Positions 1 to 7,584 of a stretch of 13,119 bases of DNA are shown one piece after another. This DNA comes from Bacillota bacterium. Lineage in GTDB: Bacteria; Bacillota; Clostridia; Clostridiales; Clostridiaceae. The translations under genes and the position numbers were made by a program. The DNA lies in the NCBI GenBank assembly GCA_023435985.1, contig JAEZKY010000200.1:1-13119 (forward strand). Reading direction: 5' to 3'. The notes beneath the pieces were generated by a model. The model worked only from the letters and a program-made list of their open reading frames with translations, ran no database searches and had not been told where the DNA came from. Each line of letters starts with the position of its first letter. Within the stretch, counting starts at the first letter, position 1.

Positions 1-3000
1 GTATATATCAGCCGGGAAGCTTCCGTAATCCTCATAAAATTGATAGAAATTTTTTAAAAATAATATATAATAATTTATTTTCTCCGATTCCTTTAGCTTA
101 TATCTAGCTTCTGGTATAATCTCATCAAAAAATGATTTGTTTTGTATTGTTACATTTGGATTGAGTGTATACAATTTAATATCTGCTTCCTTTAATTGAT
201 TAATCATTTCTTTTACTACAGAATTTAGATCGGGCTTTATTTGAGCTAATTTAGCCCCTCTATATACAACAAATGCTTCATCCATTTTAGAATAATCCAA
301 AAATAATTTATTATCACTTGTTATTGATCCTGATTCAAAAATGTTTATTAGAGAATGTTTCTCTATATTTTTATACAAACTGTATATAGATATTAGTATC
401 TCAAATAGATTTTTTCTATCGATGATCGAATTGAAATCTAATAATTCATCTTGAATTTCAATTTTAGTAAAATAGTTTTCGCTTGACAAATTCCATTTTT
501 CAACATCAACGTTATCTGATTCCTTAAAAATACGTTTATCTCCCCTAATCAATATTTCATTTCCCTTTATTAATACAAGCCGATTGTTCTCTTCTAAATT
601 TTTCATCGCAAATTCTTCTGAAGGGTAGAATATAACATCTTTATCATAACACCAATTTATAAATTCCAAATTATGATCTTTTGCTATTTTAAGTATTTTG
701 TCTTTTAAATCCTTATCCTCGGTTAAAGATTTCATATCCTTTCCAGTCGCAAATACTAAAGCATTTAAACAAAATTCCTTTTCAATGCTATGAGGCATCT
801 TTTTTTCAATACATGAATTATCATTTAAAACATTTGACATAAAGATAGTTAAATTTTTTATATGTAGATCATTAGAGTTAATTAACTTCTCAAATTTATA
901 CCATTGTGAGGAATTATACTCTTCAACTCTTTGATATTCAAATGCTTTAATTGTTAATTTCCACATCGCCTTAACCATTTCATATTCTTTTATATGAAAT
1001 GTAATAAAGGCAATTAAATCAAAAATTATTTGAAAATTAACATTTTCTATAATGAAATCAGTACTATTATCAAATATTGAGTATATCACATCTACAATAT
1101 CATTAATTTCTGGAATATTAGTTGAATTAAATAAAATCTTATGAACCAAAGTTATAGCATCTGCTTTATTCGTCAAGTTTTGTATTTGACTTAAAGTAAC
1201 ATTTAAAAATGCTTTTGTCCATTGTATATTTTTTGTAACTTTAATTAATTTAATAATTTGTTTCCAGTCTGTATCCTTAATGTTTATACCATTAATATCT
1301 ATTCCATTTATTAATATTGTTCTAATTAATTCTGTTCGCTCATAGTCATTACATTCGCTATTTATAAAATTTGTAACCAAATACTTACATCGCTCTGGAA
1401 ATTTAGCGTAATTTCTTTGTATTTCATTAATTAAATTAGTTTTTGATAAGCCACATACATTTATAAATTCAGATATGTCAGCATTTTGGAAAGCTAATTT
1501 TCTATAGAAATGTTTAAACATGCTTCCGCGTCCAATATCCGTATTCTTTATAAAATTTATAATTTGATCTTTAACCATATCCTTAATATTGTCATCAATT
1601 AAATGAGTCAATATAAATGGAATATTTTTAACATTATTTGCATTAACAGTATCATCAACCATTTCTAATACTAATTGTTCAATTTTGTGCTTTACATATA
1701 AAGGTGTATTAATATCAACAGAATCTATTGCATATTTCTTTATATCATCATTTTGTATAATCTCTGTTTTTAAATCTGAAAGTATTCCTACCTTGCACTT
1801 TTCATCATTTTTCTCAAGGAATATTCTACTTATCATACTATCCAATTCGTTAGCTAATTTTTTTGCACGTGTATAATCCTTAATAATGATAAAATAATCA
1901 TCTACATACCTACACGCAAAATCAAAAGCTTGATCAATTTTTCTCTGTATTAATCTATCTAAAGGCGTTAAATAAATTTCCGCTAAGAATCTTGCAAACG
2001 CAGGTCCTTGTGGAACTCCTTTATCATTTAATTCTCTACATAAATATATTAAATAATTAATTGCATTAAAATATTTCCTTTCTGCATCAGAATCGAGTTT
2101 ATCCAAACTAATCTTACAATTATTATATAAATCATCATATGTATTTTGGGAAGTCAGTATTTCTTGAAGATATCTTAAATTAATATTGTCATAAAAACCC
2201 TTGATATCAATTTTAATCAAATAATACTTATCATATGCACCATGTTCAATACATTCACGCACATCTTTTGCATATTCTAGCCAAGATTTATTCCAATCTA
2301 TGAATATTTGATTTGAAAAATTATTATTAATTCTATAACTATAACTTAAAGATGTTGTAATTTCCTGCCCAATAATGTCACTTACATATTTCATTATTAC
2401 AGTAGATAATACCCTATCTCTTGCAGACATTCCATATAGTATTCTAGTTTTACTCTCTGATTCTTTTCTAAAAAATCTATAGTATTCTGGTTTTAATAAA
2501 TCTAAATCACTATTATTTAATATTTTGCAAATATCTTTTTTTAGATCATTTTTTTCTAAACTATATAATTCATCTCGTACAAAATTTAATGGTACTTCAT
2601 CGTTTAATTGTAAATATTCAATTTCACTTCTTATTGCCCAATCAATTATTGAATCGAATTCATCATTTTGAGTAAATGTAAGTCCAGCTAACAATCCAGT
2701 AACATTTTTGATATCATTTTCTTTACAATAGTTACAACTAATTTTTAGAGTTCTCTCCATGAATTCAATGCTAGGAGGATATAAATTTGATAGCATCTTA
2801 ATTTTTGATTCAGTTATTGCTTCGTCATAATTATCACTTCTCTGAAAAAATTCTTTTACTAATTTTTTCCCTAAATTTTTATCATCATCACTGGTTAATC
2901 TTATTAACGTTGCAACAATTATTTTTCTATATTCTTCATTTAAAATTGAAATTTCCATCCCAAAAATATATTTAAAAAATTCAGACTTACTAAGTTGGTC

Positions 3001-3795
3001 TATAATAGAATCTAAAGTAATTTTTCTATCCAAATTTCCTGTTATTCTATGAAAGTTCTCAATCTTGTTATAATTTGTAATATTCAATTTTTCAATAATT
3101 TCTTTTGTATTATTTTCTTTATATTTTTCCAATATTTCGATTTGCTTTAATATAAACTTATCATCCAACTTATCTACGACAATTAACTTTTCATCTAATG
3201 AATCTATTAAATATGAATATGAGTTACTTTTTAAGTGATATGAAAGAGGAATTTTTACACCTTTACCAATAGTATTTCCATTTGACGTAGCAACTGTAGG
3301 GAATAAATCCAAGTTTATGATGTCTTCTTTTTTCAATATATAATTAAAGTCTACACTTTTTATTATTTTCTGAATTATTTGATATCCTATATTTTTACTT
3401 ATTTCGGTACTCATAATTATCCATACATGTATTCCTCTATTCCCTGAATATTCAATTAGATAATTAATTCCTATTCTATTCAAATAATCGATAACTATTT
3501 TAACTTCTGATATTAACATTTGACTTTTTTTATCTTTTAAAAAATTAAAGTCGTTTCCTATATTTTGTTTTGATATATCAAAATCTAAACATAACCATTT
3601 TAATTTATCATATTTTTGTTGGTATGAAAGAATTGCTTTTTTATTTTTTATATAATATTCTACTTTAGTTGCATCAATTCGTTTATGCTTAGTAAAAAAA
3701 TTAATTTCTTCATTAACTTTCTCTTGTATCGCATATGCCTTCTTATTAAAGAAAAAAGTATCAAATGCAATTTTTGCATACTTATTTAACATCAT
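1..3795 (-). CDS. AEP primase-reverse transcriptase fusion, UG/Abi (DRT7-like) defence RT, C-terminus cut by window edge
   Basis: I checked the reading frame codon by codon: it is open from ATG 3793-3795 to base 1, giving 1265 residues with no stop, so the C-terminus lies outside the window. A GAGG motif about 8 bases upstream supports the start. Residues about 60-190 look like an archaeo-eukaryotic primase domain: DFD at 71-73, SGNRGIHVW at 117-125 (catalytic-type His123), DLFPT at 163-167, then GKGVKIPLS. Residues about 430-700 are a reverse transcriptase: MSARDR at 456-461, KIDIKGFYD at 528-536, GVPQGPAFARFLAEIYL at 593-609, and YVDD at 630-633. All metal-binding aspartates are present, so both catalytic centres look intact. 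Residues about 700-1265 are rich in apparent helices and I recognise no family there. From family knowledge, primase-fused RTs of the UG/Abi group (I recall UG10, named DRT7) act in anti-phage defence. A group II intron or retron RT is unlikely given the size and the fused primase. Confidence 0.9.
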   Translation of the reverse strand, partial: MMLNKYAKIAFDTFFFNKKAYAIQEKVNEEINFFTKHKRIDATKVEYYIKNKKAILSYQQKYDKLKWLCLDFDISKQNIGNDFNFLKDKKSQMLISEVKIVIDYLNRIGINYLIEYSGNRGIHVWIIMSTEISKNIGYQIIQKIIKSVDFNYILKKEDIINLDLFPTVATSNGNTIGKGVKIPLSYHLKSNSYSYLIDSLDEKLIVVDKLDDKFILKQIEILEKYKENNTKEIIEKLNITNYNKIENFHRITGNLDRKITLDSIIDQLSKSEFFKYIFGMEISILNEEYRKIIVATLIRLTSDDDKNLGKKLVKEFFQRSDNYDEAITESKIKMLSNLYPPSIEFMERTLKISCNYCKENDIKNVTGLLAGLTFTQNDEFDSIIDWAIRSEIEYLQLNDEVPLNFVRDELYSLEKNDLKKDICKILNNSDLDLLKPEYYRFFRKESESKTRILYGMSARDRVLSTVIMKYVSDIIGQEITTSLSYSYRINNNFSNQIFIDWNKSWLEYAKDVRECIEHGAYDKYYLIKIDIKGFYDNINLRYLQEILTSQNTYDDLYNNCKISLDKLDSDAERKYFNAINYLIYLCRELNDKGVPQGPAFARFLAEIYLTPLDRLIQRKIDQAFDFACRYVDDYFIIIKDYTRAKKLANELDSMISRIFLEKNDEKCKVGILSDLKTEIIQNDDIKKYAIDSVDINTPLYVKHKIEQLVLEMVDDTVNANNVKNIPFILTHLIDDNIKDMVKDQIINFIKNTDIGRGSMFKHFYRKLAFQNADISEFINVCGLSKTNLINEIQRNYAKFPERCKYLVTNFINSECNDYERTELIRTILINGIDINGINIKDTDWKQIIKLIKVTKNIQWTKAFLNVTLSQIQNLTNKADAITLVHKILFNSTNIPEINDIVDVIYSIFDNSTDFIIENVNFQIIFDLIAFITFHIKEYEMVKAMWKLTIKAFEYQRVEEYNSSQWYKFEKLINSNDLHIKNLTIFMSNVLNDNSCIEKKMPHSIEKEFCLNALVFATGKDMKSLTEDKDLKDKILKIAKDHNLEFINWCYDKDVIFYPSEEFAMKNLEENNRLVLIKGNEILIRGDKRIFKESDNVDVEKWNLSSENYFTKIEIQDELLDFNSIIDRKNLFEILISIYSLYKNIEKHSLINIFESGSITSDNKLFLDYSKMDEAFVVYRGAKLAQIKPDLNSVVKEMINQLKEADIKLYTLNPNVTIQNKSFFDEIIPEARYKLKESEKINYYILFLKNFYQFYEDYGSFPADIY

Positions 3796-3848
3796 AATTT
3801 ATCCCTCTTCTCGTTATAATTTAAATAAACTAGTTTTTAATATTTAAT

Positions 3849-3861
3849 TACTAATTTAGTA
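3849..3861. promoter_or_regulatory. Odd palindrome in the RT gene leader
   Basis: TACTAA-T-TTAGTA is a perfect 13-base palindrome centred about 60 bases upstream of the primase-RT start codon. It lies in the A+T-rich divergent region 3796-3975, where I find no convincing sigma-A promoter for the leftward gene. It could be an operator or part of a structured leader RNA. In such A+T-rich DNA, chance is also possible. Confidence 0.25.
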
Positions 3862-3975
3862 TTATTTTAAACACCAAACCATATATACTAATTTCTATAT
3901 ATTTTAATATTATCATATCATCTTTTGTAAATAAATGAGAAATTAGCTACAATATAGTCATTATCTTATCCCCCA

Positions 3976-4004
3976 TTGAACATTTGTTCTTATTGTACTA
4001 TAAT
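3976..4004 (+). promoter_or_regulatory. Sigma-A promoter of the ImmA/IrrE gene
   Basis: TTGAAC at 3976-3981, a 17-base spacer and a perfect TATAAT at 3999-4004 form a near-consensus promoter. It predicts transcription starting near 4011. An upstream in-frame ATG at 3984 would then lie inside the promoter and off the transcript, so the gene start is placed at 4035. Confidence 0.8.
3978..3989. promoter_or_regulatory. LexA-like (GAAC-N4-GTTC) operator over the -35 box
   Basis: GAACATTTGTTC is an inverted repeat (GAACA-TT-TGTTC) fitting the Gram-positive SOS box core GAAC-N4-GTTC, although one inner position departs from the fuller CRNRYG pattern. It overlaps four bases of the -35 element and the start of the spacer, so a bound repressor would block RNA polymerase. 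LexA is the best candidate. A phage-type repressor from elsewhere in the element is the alternative. Confidence 0.55.
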
Positions 4005-4034
4005 AATATCATAAATACCGATAATGGTGGTGAT

Positions 4035-4538
4035 ATGCACATGAAGAAATTAAAAGATCTTCTTCAAATAATCGAGAAAGAAGATATAATTTATGAGGAA
4101 ATCAATGTAAGATTTGAAAATTCACTAGGAATATATTTAAATATTCTCGGTCTTCCTGCAACTATAGGTATATCTAAATGCATTCTCAACAATAGATGCA
4201 AATATATATCTGTTTTAGCTGAAGAACTAGGACATCATTTTACTAGCTTAGGTAATTTAACTATTGAATCTAAAAATTATTCTGAAAGGCTTATGAAAAA
4301 TAAACAGGAGCATAAAGCTAAATCATGGGCTGCTAACTTTCTTATAAGTGACGAGGATTTTATACAAGCTTTATATGATTGTATATCTACTCCTTGTGAT
4401 ATGTGTGAGCATTTTAATGTGACTAATGAAATATTAGAATACAAGATTGCTTCTATAATTCATGATGAAGTTAAGTATAGCAATATAAGAAAAAAATTTA
4501 TGCTAAGGGAAGTTCCTTATAACTGTTGCACTATTTAG
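4035..4538 (+). CDS. ImmA/IrrE family metallo-endopeptidase
   Basis: The predicted protein has 167 residues. Its key motif is AEELGHHF at 62-69, the variant of the HExxH zinc-peptidase motif common in ImmA/IrrE proteins of clostridial mobile elements (first His replaced by Glu). An acidic residue in KQEHKAKSWAANFLIS, about 25 residues later (near Glu92), fits the third metal ligand. Known family members such as ImmA of ICEBs1 and IrrE of Deinococcus cleave a cognate XRE-type repressor to switch on an element or a stress response. No helix-turn-helix repressor gene lies beside it here, which is unusual. The start at 4035 is chosen because GGTGGTGAT sits just upstream and because the ATG at 3984 falls inside the promoter. 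The ATG at 4041 is equally possible. The C-terminal third is Cys-rich (CDMC, NCC). It is transcribed divergently from the primase-RT gene, and its promoter carries a LexA-like site. Confidence 0.8.
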   Translation: MHMKKLKDLLQIIEKEDIIYEEINVRFENSLGIYLNILGLPATIGISKCILNNRCKYISVLAEELGHHFTSLGNLTIESKNYSERLMKNKQEHKAKSWAANFLISDEDFIQALYDCISTPCDMCEHFNVTNEILEYKIASIIHDEVKYSNIRKKFMLREVPYNCCTI

Positions 4539-4577
4539 TACTGATAATACAATAACTTAATATCAACATTTATCTTT

Positions 4578-4625
4578 ACTCAATGTACTTTAATTATCAA
4601 AAGAATTAACATCAATATATTGAGT
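4578..4625 (+). terminator. Weak hairpin after the ImmA/IrrE gene
   Basis: Arms ACTCAAT (4578-4584) and ATTGAGT (4619-4625) enclose a second, nested complementary pair (TTAATT/AATTAA). A short T-rich run, CAATTTTTAT, follows. The stem is A+T-rich, so this may be a weak terminator for the upstream gene. It sits about 55 bases before the integrase start, so it could instead be an integrase or excisionase binding site. Confidence 0.35.
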
Positions 4626-4679
4626 CAATTTTTATAAGCTTCAAAAGAACATACATTCGTATTTTAAGAGGTGATAACT

Positions 4680-5837
4680 ATGGCAGTAAAAACTAATTGT
4701 ATTAAAAATGGTAAGAAATATTATAGGCTAGCAATTACTCTCGGACGTAACTCTGATGGTAAACTTATAAGAAAAGAATTCTATGGTAATTCTAAGTCTG
4801 ATGCTGAGGATAAGCGTGATATATACTTAAGCAAAATCAGTTCAGGGATATCAAAAGATTTTGATAAACTTTATTTAGGAAAAACTATGAACAGTTGGTT
4901 AATTGATGTTGTAAAACAATCCACAAAACCATCCACATTTGATAGATATTATGGAATTTATAAAAACTATATTGAGGATACTACTCTATCATTTTTAAAA
5001 CTTAATGATGTACATCCTAGTGATATTCAAAAGTATTATAATACTCTAAAAAAACAAGGTAAGAGCAGCTCTGTAATATTTAATTTGAATAAACTGCTAC
5101 GATCTTTTTTTAACCATGCAGTTTTGCAAGATTATATAATTAAAAATCCTTGTATTGCAAATAAAGTAAAAATACCTGGGAATTTACGAAAAGAAAAGAA
5201 AAAGATTGATGTTTTTAATGATAATGAAATCAAGTTAATTTTAAACGCTCCAGAAGACTCTCTAATTAAATTTATAGCATTAACATGTATTTCCACCGGC
5301 ATGAGACGTGGCGAGTGTATAGGCCTTAAATGGAGTGATATAGACTATGATAATAATGAAATACATATTCGTCGTTCTGCCAAAACTATCGCAACGTATG
5401 ACGAAAATATGAAAAAGCATTACTCTCCCACTATTCAGACCACAAAAACCTACAACAGTGAGCGTGATATTCCTCTTCCGGCTAGTTTGTTCAATATATT
5501 TACCGAAATAATAAAAAAACAAGAAATTCAAAAATCAAAGGCTGGGAATAGTTATATAAATAATGATTTAATATTTTGCAATGAAATTGGTCAGCTGATA
5601 GATGATAGTAATTTAACTAGATCATTTTCTAGATTCTTAAGAAGAATTGGTGTTGAATACAAACATATACATTGCTTAAGGCATACTTATGCTACTAAGC
5701 AATTTGAAAATGATATTCCTTTAAAGACTGTTTCTAAATTATTGGGACATAGTACTATCAATATAACTGCTGATACCTATACTCATGTATTAAAAAGACA
5801 TAAAGATAGAACAATTGATATCCTAAGCACTTTCTAA
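4680..5837 (+). CDS. int: Tyrosine recombinase / integrase of an integrative element
   Basis: This is a complete 385-residue site-specific recombinase, the usual size for element integrases. Residues about 5-55 (NGKKYYRLAITLG...KEFYGNSKSDAE) form an AP2-like arm-DNA-binding domain. Residues about 65-155 are the SAM-like core-binding domain. The catalytic domain holds every expected residue: Arg209 (TGMRRGE), Lys256, His331 and Arg334 (HCLRH), His357 (LLGH) and the nucleophile Tyr367 (TYTHV). It should insert and excise the element by strand exchange at att sites. The ATG at 4680 is preferred to the in-frame GTG at 4671 because AAGAGGTG ends six bases before it. The gene converges on the toxin-antitoxin-chaperone operon, and a strong hairpin separates them. 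The integrase lies about 1.8 kb from tRNA-Arg(TCG), the presumed attachment side, so that operon would be cargo between int and att. Confidence 0.95.
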   Translation: MAVKTNCIKNGKKYYRLAITLGRNSDGKLIRKEFYGNSKSDAEDKRDIYLSKISSGISKDFDKLYLGKTMNSWLIDVVKQSTKPSTFDRYYGIYKNYIEDTTLSFLKLNDVHPSDIQKYYNTLKKQGKSSSVIFNLNKLLRSFFNHAVLQDYIIKNPCIANKVKIPGNLRKEKKKIDVFNDNEIKLILNAPEDSLIKFIALTCISTGMRRGECIGLKWSDIDYDNNEIHIRRSAKTIATYDENMKKHYSPTIQTTKTYNSERDIPLPASLFNIFTEIIKKQEIQKSKAGNSYINNDLIFCNEIGQLIDDSNLTRSFSRFLRRIGVEYKHIHCLRHTYATKQFENDIPLKTVSKLLGHSTINITADTYTHVLKRHKDRTIDILSTF

Positions 5838-5850
5838 TATAGGGAAATAA

Positions 5851-5890
5851 TAATACCAATAATTTAGACATTTCTAAATTATTGGTATTA
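5851..5890. terminator. Bidirectional terminator between int and the TAC operon
   Basis: A perfect 17-bp stem (5851-5867 with 5874-5890; arm TAATACCAATAATTTAG) closes a six-base loop. T-rich sequence follows on both strands, so it can end the rightward integrase transcript and the leftward chaperone transcript. Its arms resemble the hairpin at 7585-7621. Confidence 0.8.
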
Positions 5891-5942
5891 ATTTCTTATT
5901 AATATATGAAAATACTCTTGTTTAGTCAAAATAAAAACTCTT

Positions 5943-6362
5943 CTATGCAATATTTCCACCATCATTATTCTTTTTATCTTCTATATATTGTGCTACATTA
6001 ATTGGGGGTAATATTAGCGGAGTAATATTTGCAATCGCTGTATAATTTGATACCAGTGCTCTTACATATGGGAATAATATAGCTACCGCATTTTTTTCTG
6101 AGAATTCTATTTTTAATTTTTCATCTACACTAGCATCATCAATTTCAAATATACCAATTACTTTTACAGTCATTGTAAATGGTACTTCATCTTCTTTTTT
6201 AAAAAGATATAAATTTAATCTTAATATGAAGTTATTTTCATCTTTAAAATCAACACTTGAATCAATATCAAAATCTAATTCAAAATTGTCATTTTCGTTA
6301 TATTTATTTTTAAAACTCACTTCATCTACGATATAATCAATGAATCTTAGTGAACTTTTCAT
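5943..6362 (-). CDS. SecB-like chaperone of a toxin-antitoxin-chaperone system (CmdC-like)
   Basis: This 139-residue protein shows the SecB fold signature: alternating beta-strand-like stretches (residues about 5-90), then LFPYVRALVSNYTA at 96-109 and LILPPINVAQY at 116-126, close to the most conserved part of SecB. It is slightly shorter than export SecB. Clostridia generally lack an export SecB, and a solitary copy inside a toxin operon is typical of TAC systems, where the chaperone folds and protects the antitoxin. The start codon directly abuts the stop codon of the upstream small gene, with GGGGG about eight bases before the ATG inside that gene's end, so translation is probably coupled. 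Transcription ends at the hairpin 5851-5890. Confidence 0.85.
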   Translation of the reverse strand: MKSSLRFIDYIVDEVSFKNKYNENDNFELDFDIDSSVDFKDENNFILRLNLYLFKKEDEVPFTMTVKVIGIFEIDDASVDEKLKIEFSEKNAVAILFPYVRALVSNYTAIANITPLILPPINVAQYIEDKKNNDGGNIA

Positions 6363-6626
6363 TTATGCAGCCCCCAAGTTTAAATTATTATATAAATTTG
6401 ATACAACTTGATTATTGCTAATTTTAACATACTCATCTTGTTGTCTCTTTATTTTAGAAATAAAGTTTTCATATTCACTATATTTCTTGTAATGAAATGT
6501 AGTATCTGCATCTACCTTATATTTAGAATTTTCTACTCCATTTCTAATTAGCATATTATCAAATTCTTCTGCTGAGATATTTTCAAAGAATTCATCAATT
6601 TTTTTTAATTCGTCTTTCAAATTCAT
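6363..6626 (-). CDS. Small protein, probable antitoxin of the TAC operon (CmdA position)
   Basis: This 87-residue protein belongs to no family I recognise. Its N-terminal half is acidic and probably helical (LKDELKKIDEFFENISAEEFDNML). A Lys/Tyr-rich middle follows, and the protein ends with a hydrophobic tail, VVSNLYNNLNLGAA. An excellent AAAGGAGG lies about eight bases before the ATG, inside the last codons of the toxin gene. Two bases separate it from that gene, and it abuts the chaperone start. The antitoxin role is inferred from its middle position, its small size, and the fact that TAC antitoxins carry a hydrophobic C-terminal chaperone-addiction segment, which the tail could be. Unlike classical TAC antitoxins it shows no obvious HTH DNA-binding domain. 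Confidence 0.7.
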   Translation of the reverse strand: MNLKDELKKIDEFFENISAEEFDNMLIRNGVENSKYKVDADTTFHYKKYSEYENFISKIKRQQDEYVKISNNQVVSNLYNNLNLGAA

Positions 6627-6628
6627 AA

Positions 6629-7336
6629 CTAATCCTCCTTTAACAATGATATATTTTTGGAATAGTTTTTTCTTTTAATTGAATACATATCCACTTTTTT
6701 AGATTCATTTAAAATTTTAACTAAAGAGTCAATATGTTCATATTCATCTTTAAAATCATGTTCCTTTATATCATATACTATGTTTAAATTCTTGACACAT
6801 ATTTGCTTTTCTAATACATAATTTAATCTAGTATTACTATCTTTATACCTATATTGCTTTGTAACAAATGATGCTATAACTGCGTCATAATTATTTATAT
6901 ATTTATATTCCGAAAACATTATGTTTAAAACCACACCGTCACCAATCTTATATCTGCTGAACCTTTCAGAATATTTTTTACTTTCCTCTAGTTTACTACC
7001 AAAGTATTCAAATATACATTTATGATCTATATTATCATCCAAATTAAAAATTCTATTATTATCTACTTCTATATTACAAAATAAAATTATATATTTATCG
7101 ATTAAATCATCAAATCCTGTATGTTTTCTATATTGCCTATATTTAAACATATCTTGAATCCATTTATATGCAAAAGTAACTTTTTCATAAAAATATGCTC
7201 CATCTCCAAGCCAATGTTTATCTCCAATAGACTTGTCCATAATTTGATTCTTTATAAATCTGAGTCCTCGTTGCTTTTCTGTACCATGAAATACTTCAAA
7301 ATTTATTAGATTCTCACTCATATTCATTAGTCCCAT
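6629..7336 (-). CDS. Probable ADP-ribosyltransferase toxin (CmdT-like)
   Basis: The protein has 235 residues. FHGT at 16-19 (His17) and WLGDGAYFYE at 42-51 (Tyr48) match the NAD-binding His and Tyr of the H-Y-[E/Q] class of ADP-ribosyltransferases. LEKQICVKN at 175-183 could supply the third position as Gln178, as in DUF3990-like proteins. This is motif reading only. It is first in a leftward operon with a small middle gene and a SecB-like chaperone. From the literature as I recall it, the E. coli CmdTAC system has the same order (toxin, antitoxin, chaperone), and its toxin ADP-ribosylates mRNA to stop translation during phage infection. The ATG at 7336 has only a weak GGA upstream, and ATGs at 7327 and 7321 are alternatives. 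A poor ribosome binding site would suit a low-expressed toxin ahead of a strongly translated antitoxin. Residues about 195-235 form a basic, Lys-rich tail. Confidence 0.75.
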   Translation of the reverse strand: MGLMNMSENLINFEVFHGTEKQRGLRFIKNQIMDKSIGDKHWLGDGAYFYEKVTFAYKWIQDMFKYRQYRKHTGFDDLIDKYIILFCNIEVDNNRIFNLDDNIDHKCIFEYFGSKLEESKKYSERFSRYKIGDGVVLNIMFSEYKYINNYDAVIASFVTKQYRYKDSNTRLNYVLEKQICVKNLNIVYDIKEHDFKDEYEHIDSLVKILNESKKVDMYSIKRKNYSKNISLLKED

Positions 7337-7556
7337 TCTTTTTCCATTTTTTTAAAATAATAGATTTTTTAGAGCATTTGTTCCTAAAATAATATTAACA
7401 CAAATTTGTCTCATATTCACGACTTTTTTTAATAAATATAAACTAATATAAATTAATATGAGTTTATGTAAACCTAAATTAATCAAATCTTACACGATTT
7501 TTATAATTAATATTGCTTAAATATTGTTCAATTTTAAATTACTTTAACATTATCCT
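7337..7556. other. A+T-rich control region of the TAC operon
   Basis: No gene is visible here. The stretch must contain the promoter of the leftward toxin operon, but I find no -35/-10 pair close to consensus. ACAAATTTGT at 7400-7409 is a perfect 10-base palindrome about 65 bases upstream of the toxin start and is a candidate operator. Several A+T-rich runs around 7440-7465 make further partial repeats. Confidence 0.3.
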
Positions 7557-7578
7557 GTGTGGGAAAAGTGTGGGAAAA
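7557..7578. repeat. Two tandem 11-base repeats, candidate integrase arm sites
   Basis: GTGTGGGAAAA occurs twice with no spacer (7557-7567 and 7568-7578), in an otherwise A+T-rich stretch. It lies about 55 bases inside the presumed element end at tRNA-Arg(TCG). Tyrosine integrases with AP2-like arm-binding domains use short direct repeats of about this size near the att core, so a role in integration is plausible but inferred. Confidence 0.45.
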
Positions 7579-7584
7579 ACAAGA

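Noticed and set aside
1685..1876. Rightward 63-codon open frame with hydrophobic translation
   Set aside because: It lies wholly inside the RT domain, antisense to conserved RT codons, and has no good ribosome binding site.
1..3795. Group II intron maturase, retron or diversity-generating retroelement as the source of the RT
   Set aside because: The RT is embedded in a protein of over 1265 residues with an N-terminal primase-like domain. I see no intron domain V/VI, no msr/msd-like structure and no template/variable repeat pair in the window.
3984..4034. Upstream in-frame ATG as the start of the ImmA/IrrE gene
   Set aside because: It falls between the -35 and -10 boxes, upstream of the predicted transcription start, and has no ribosome binding site.
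5280..5531. Leftward 83-codon open frame inside the integrase gene
   Set aside because: It is antisense to the catalytic domain of a complete integrase, so it is a shadow frame.
5943..6362. Reading the SecB-like protein as a general protein-export chaperone
   Set aside because: It is the third gene of a toxin-led operon on a mobile element, and clostridia generally do not use SecB for export.
7121..7309. Rightward 62-codon open frame opposite the toxin gene
   Set aside because: It is antisense to the ADP-ribosyltransferase motifs and has no recognisable start signals.
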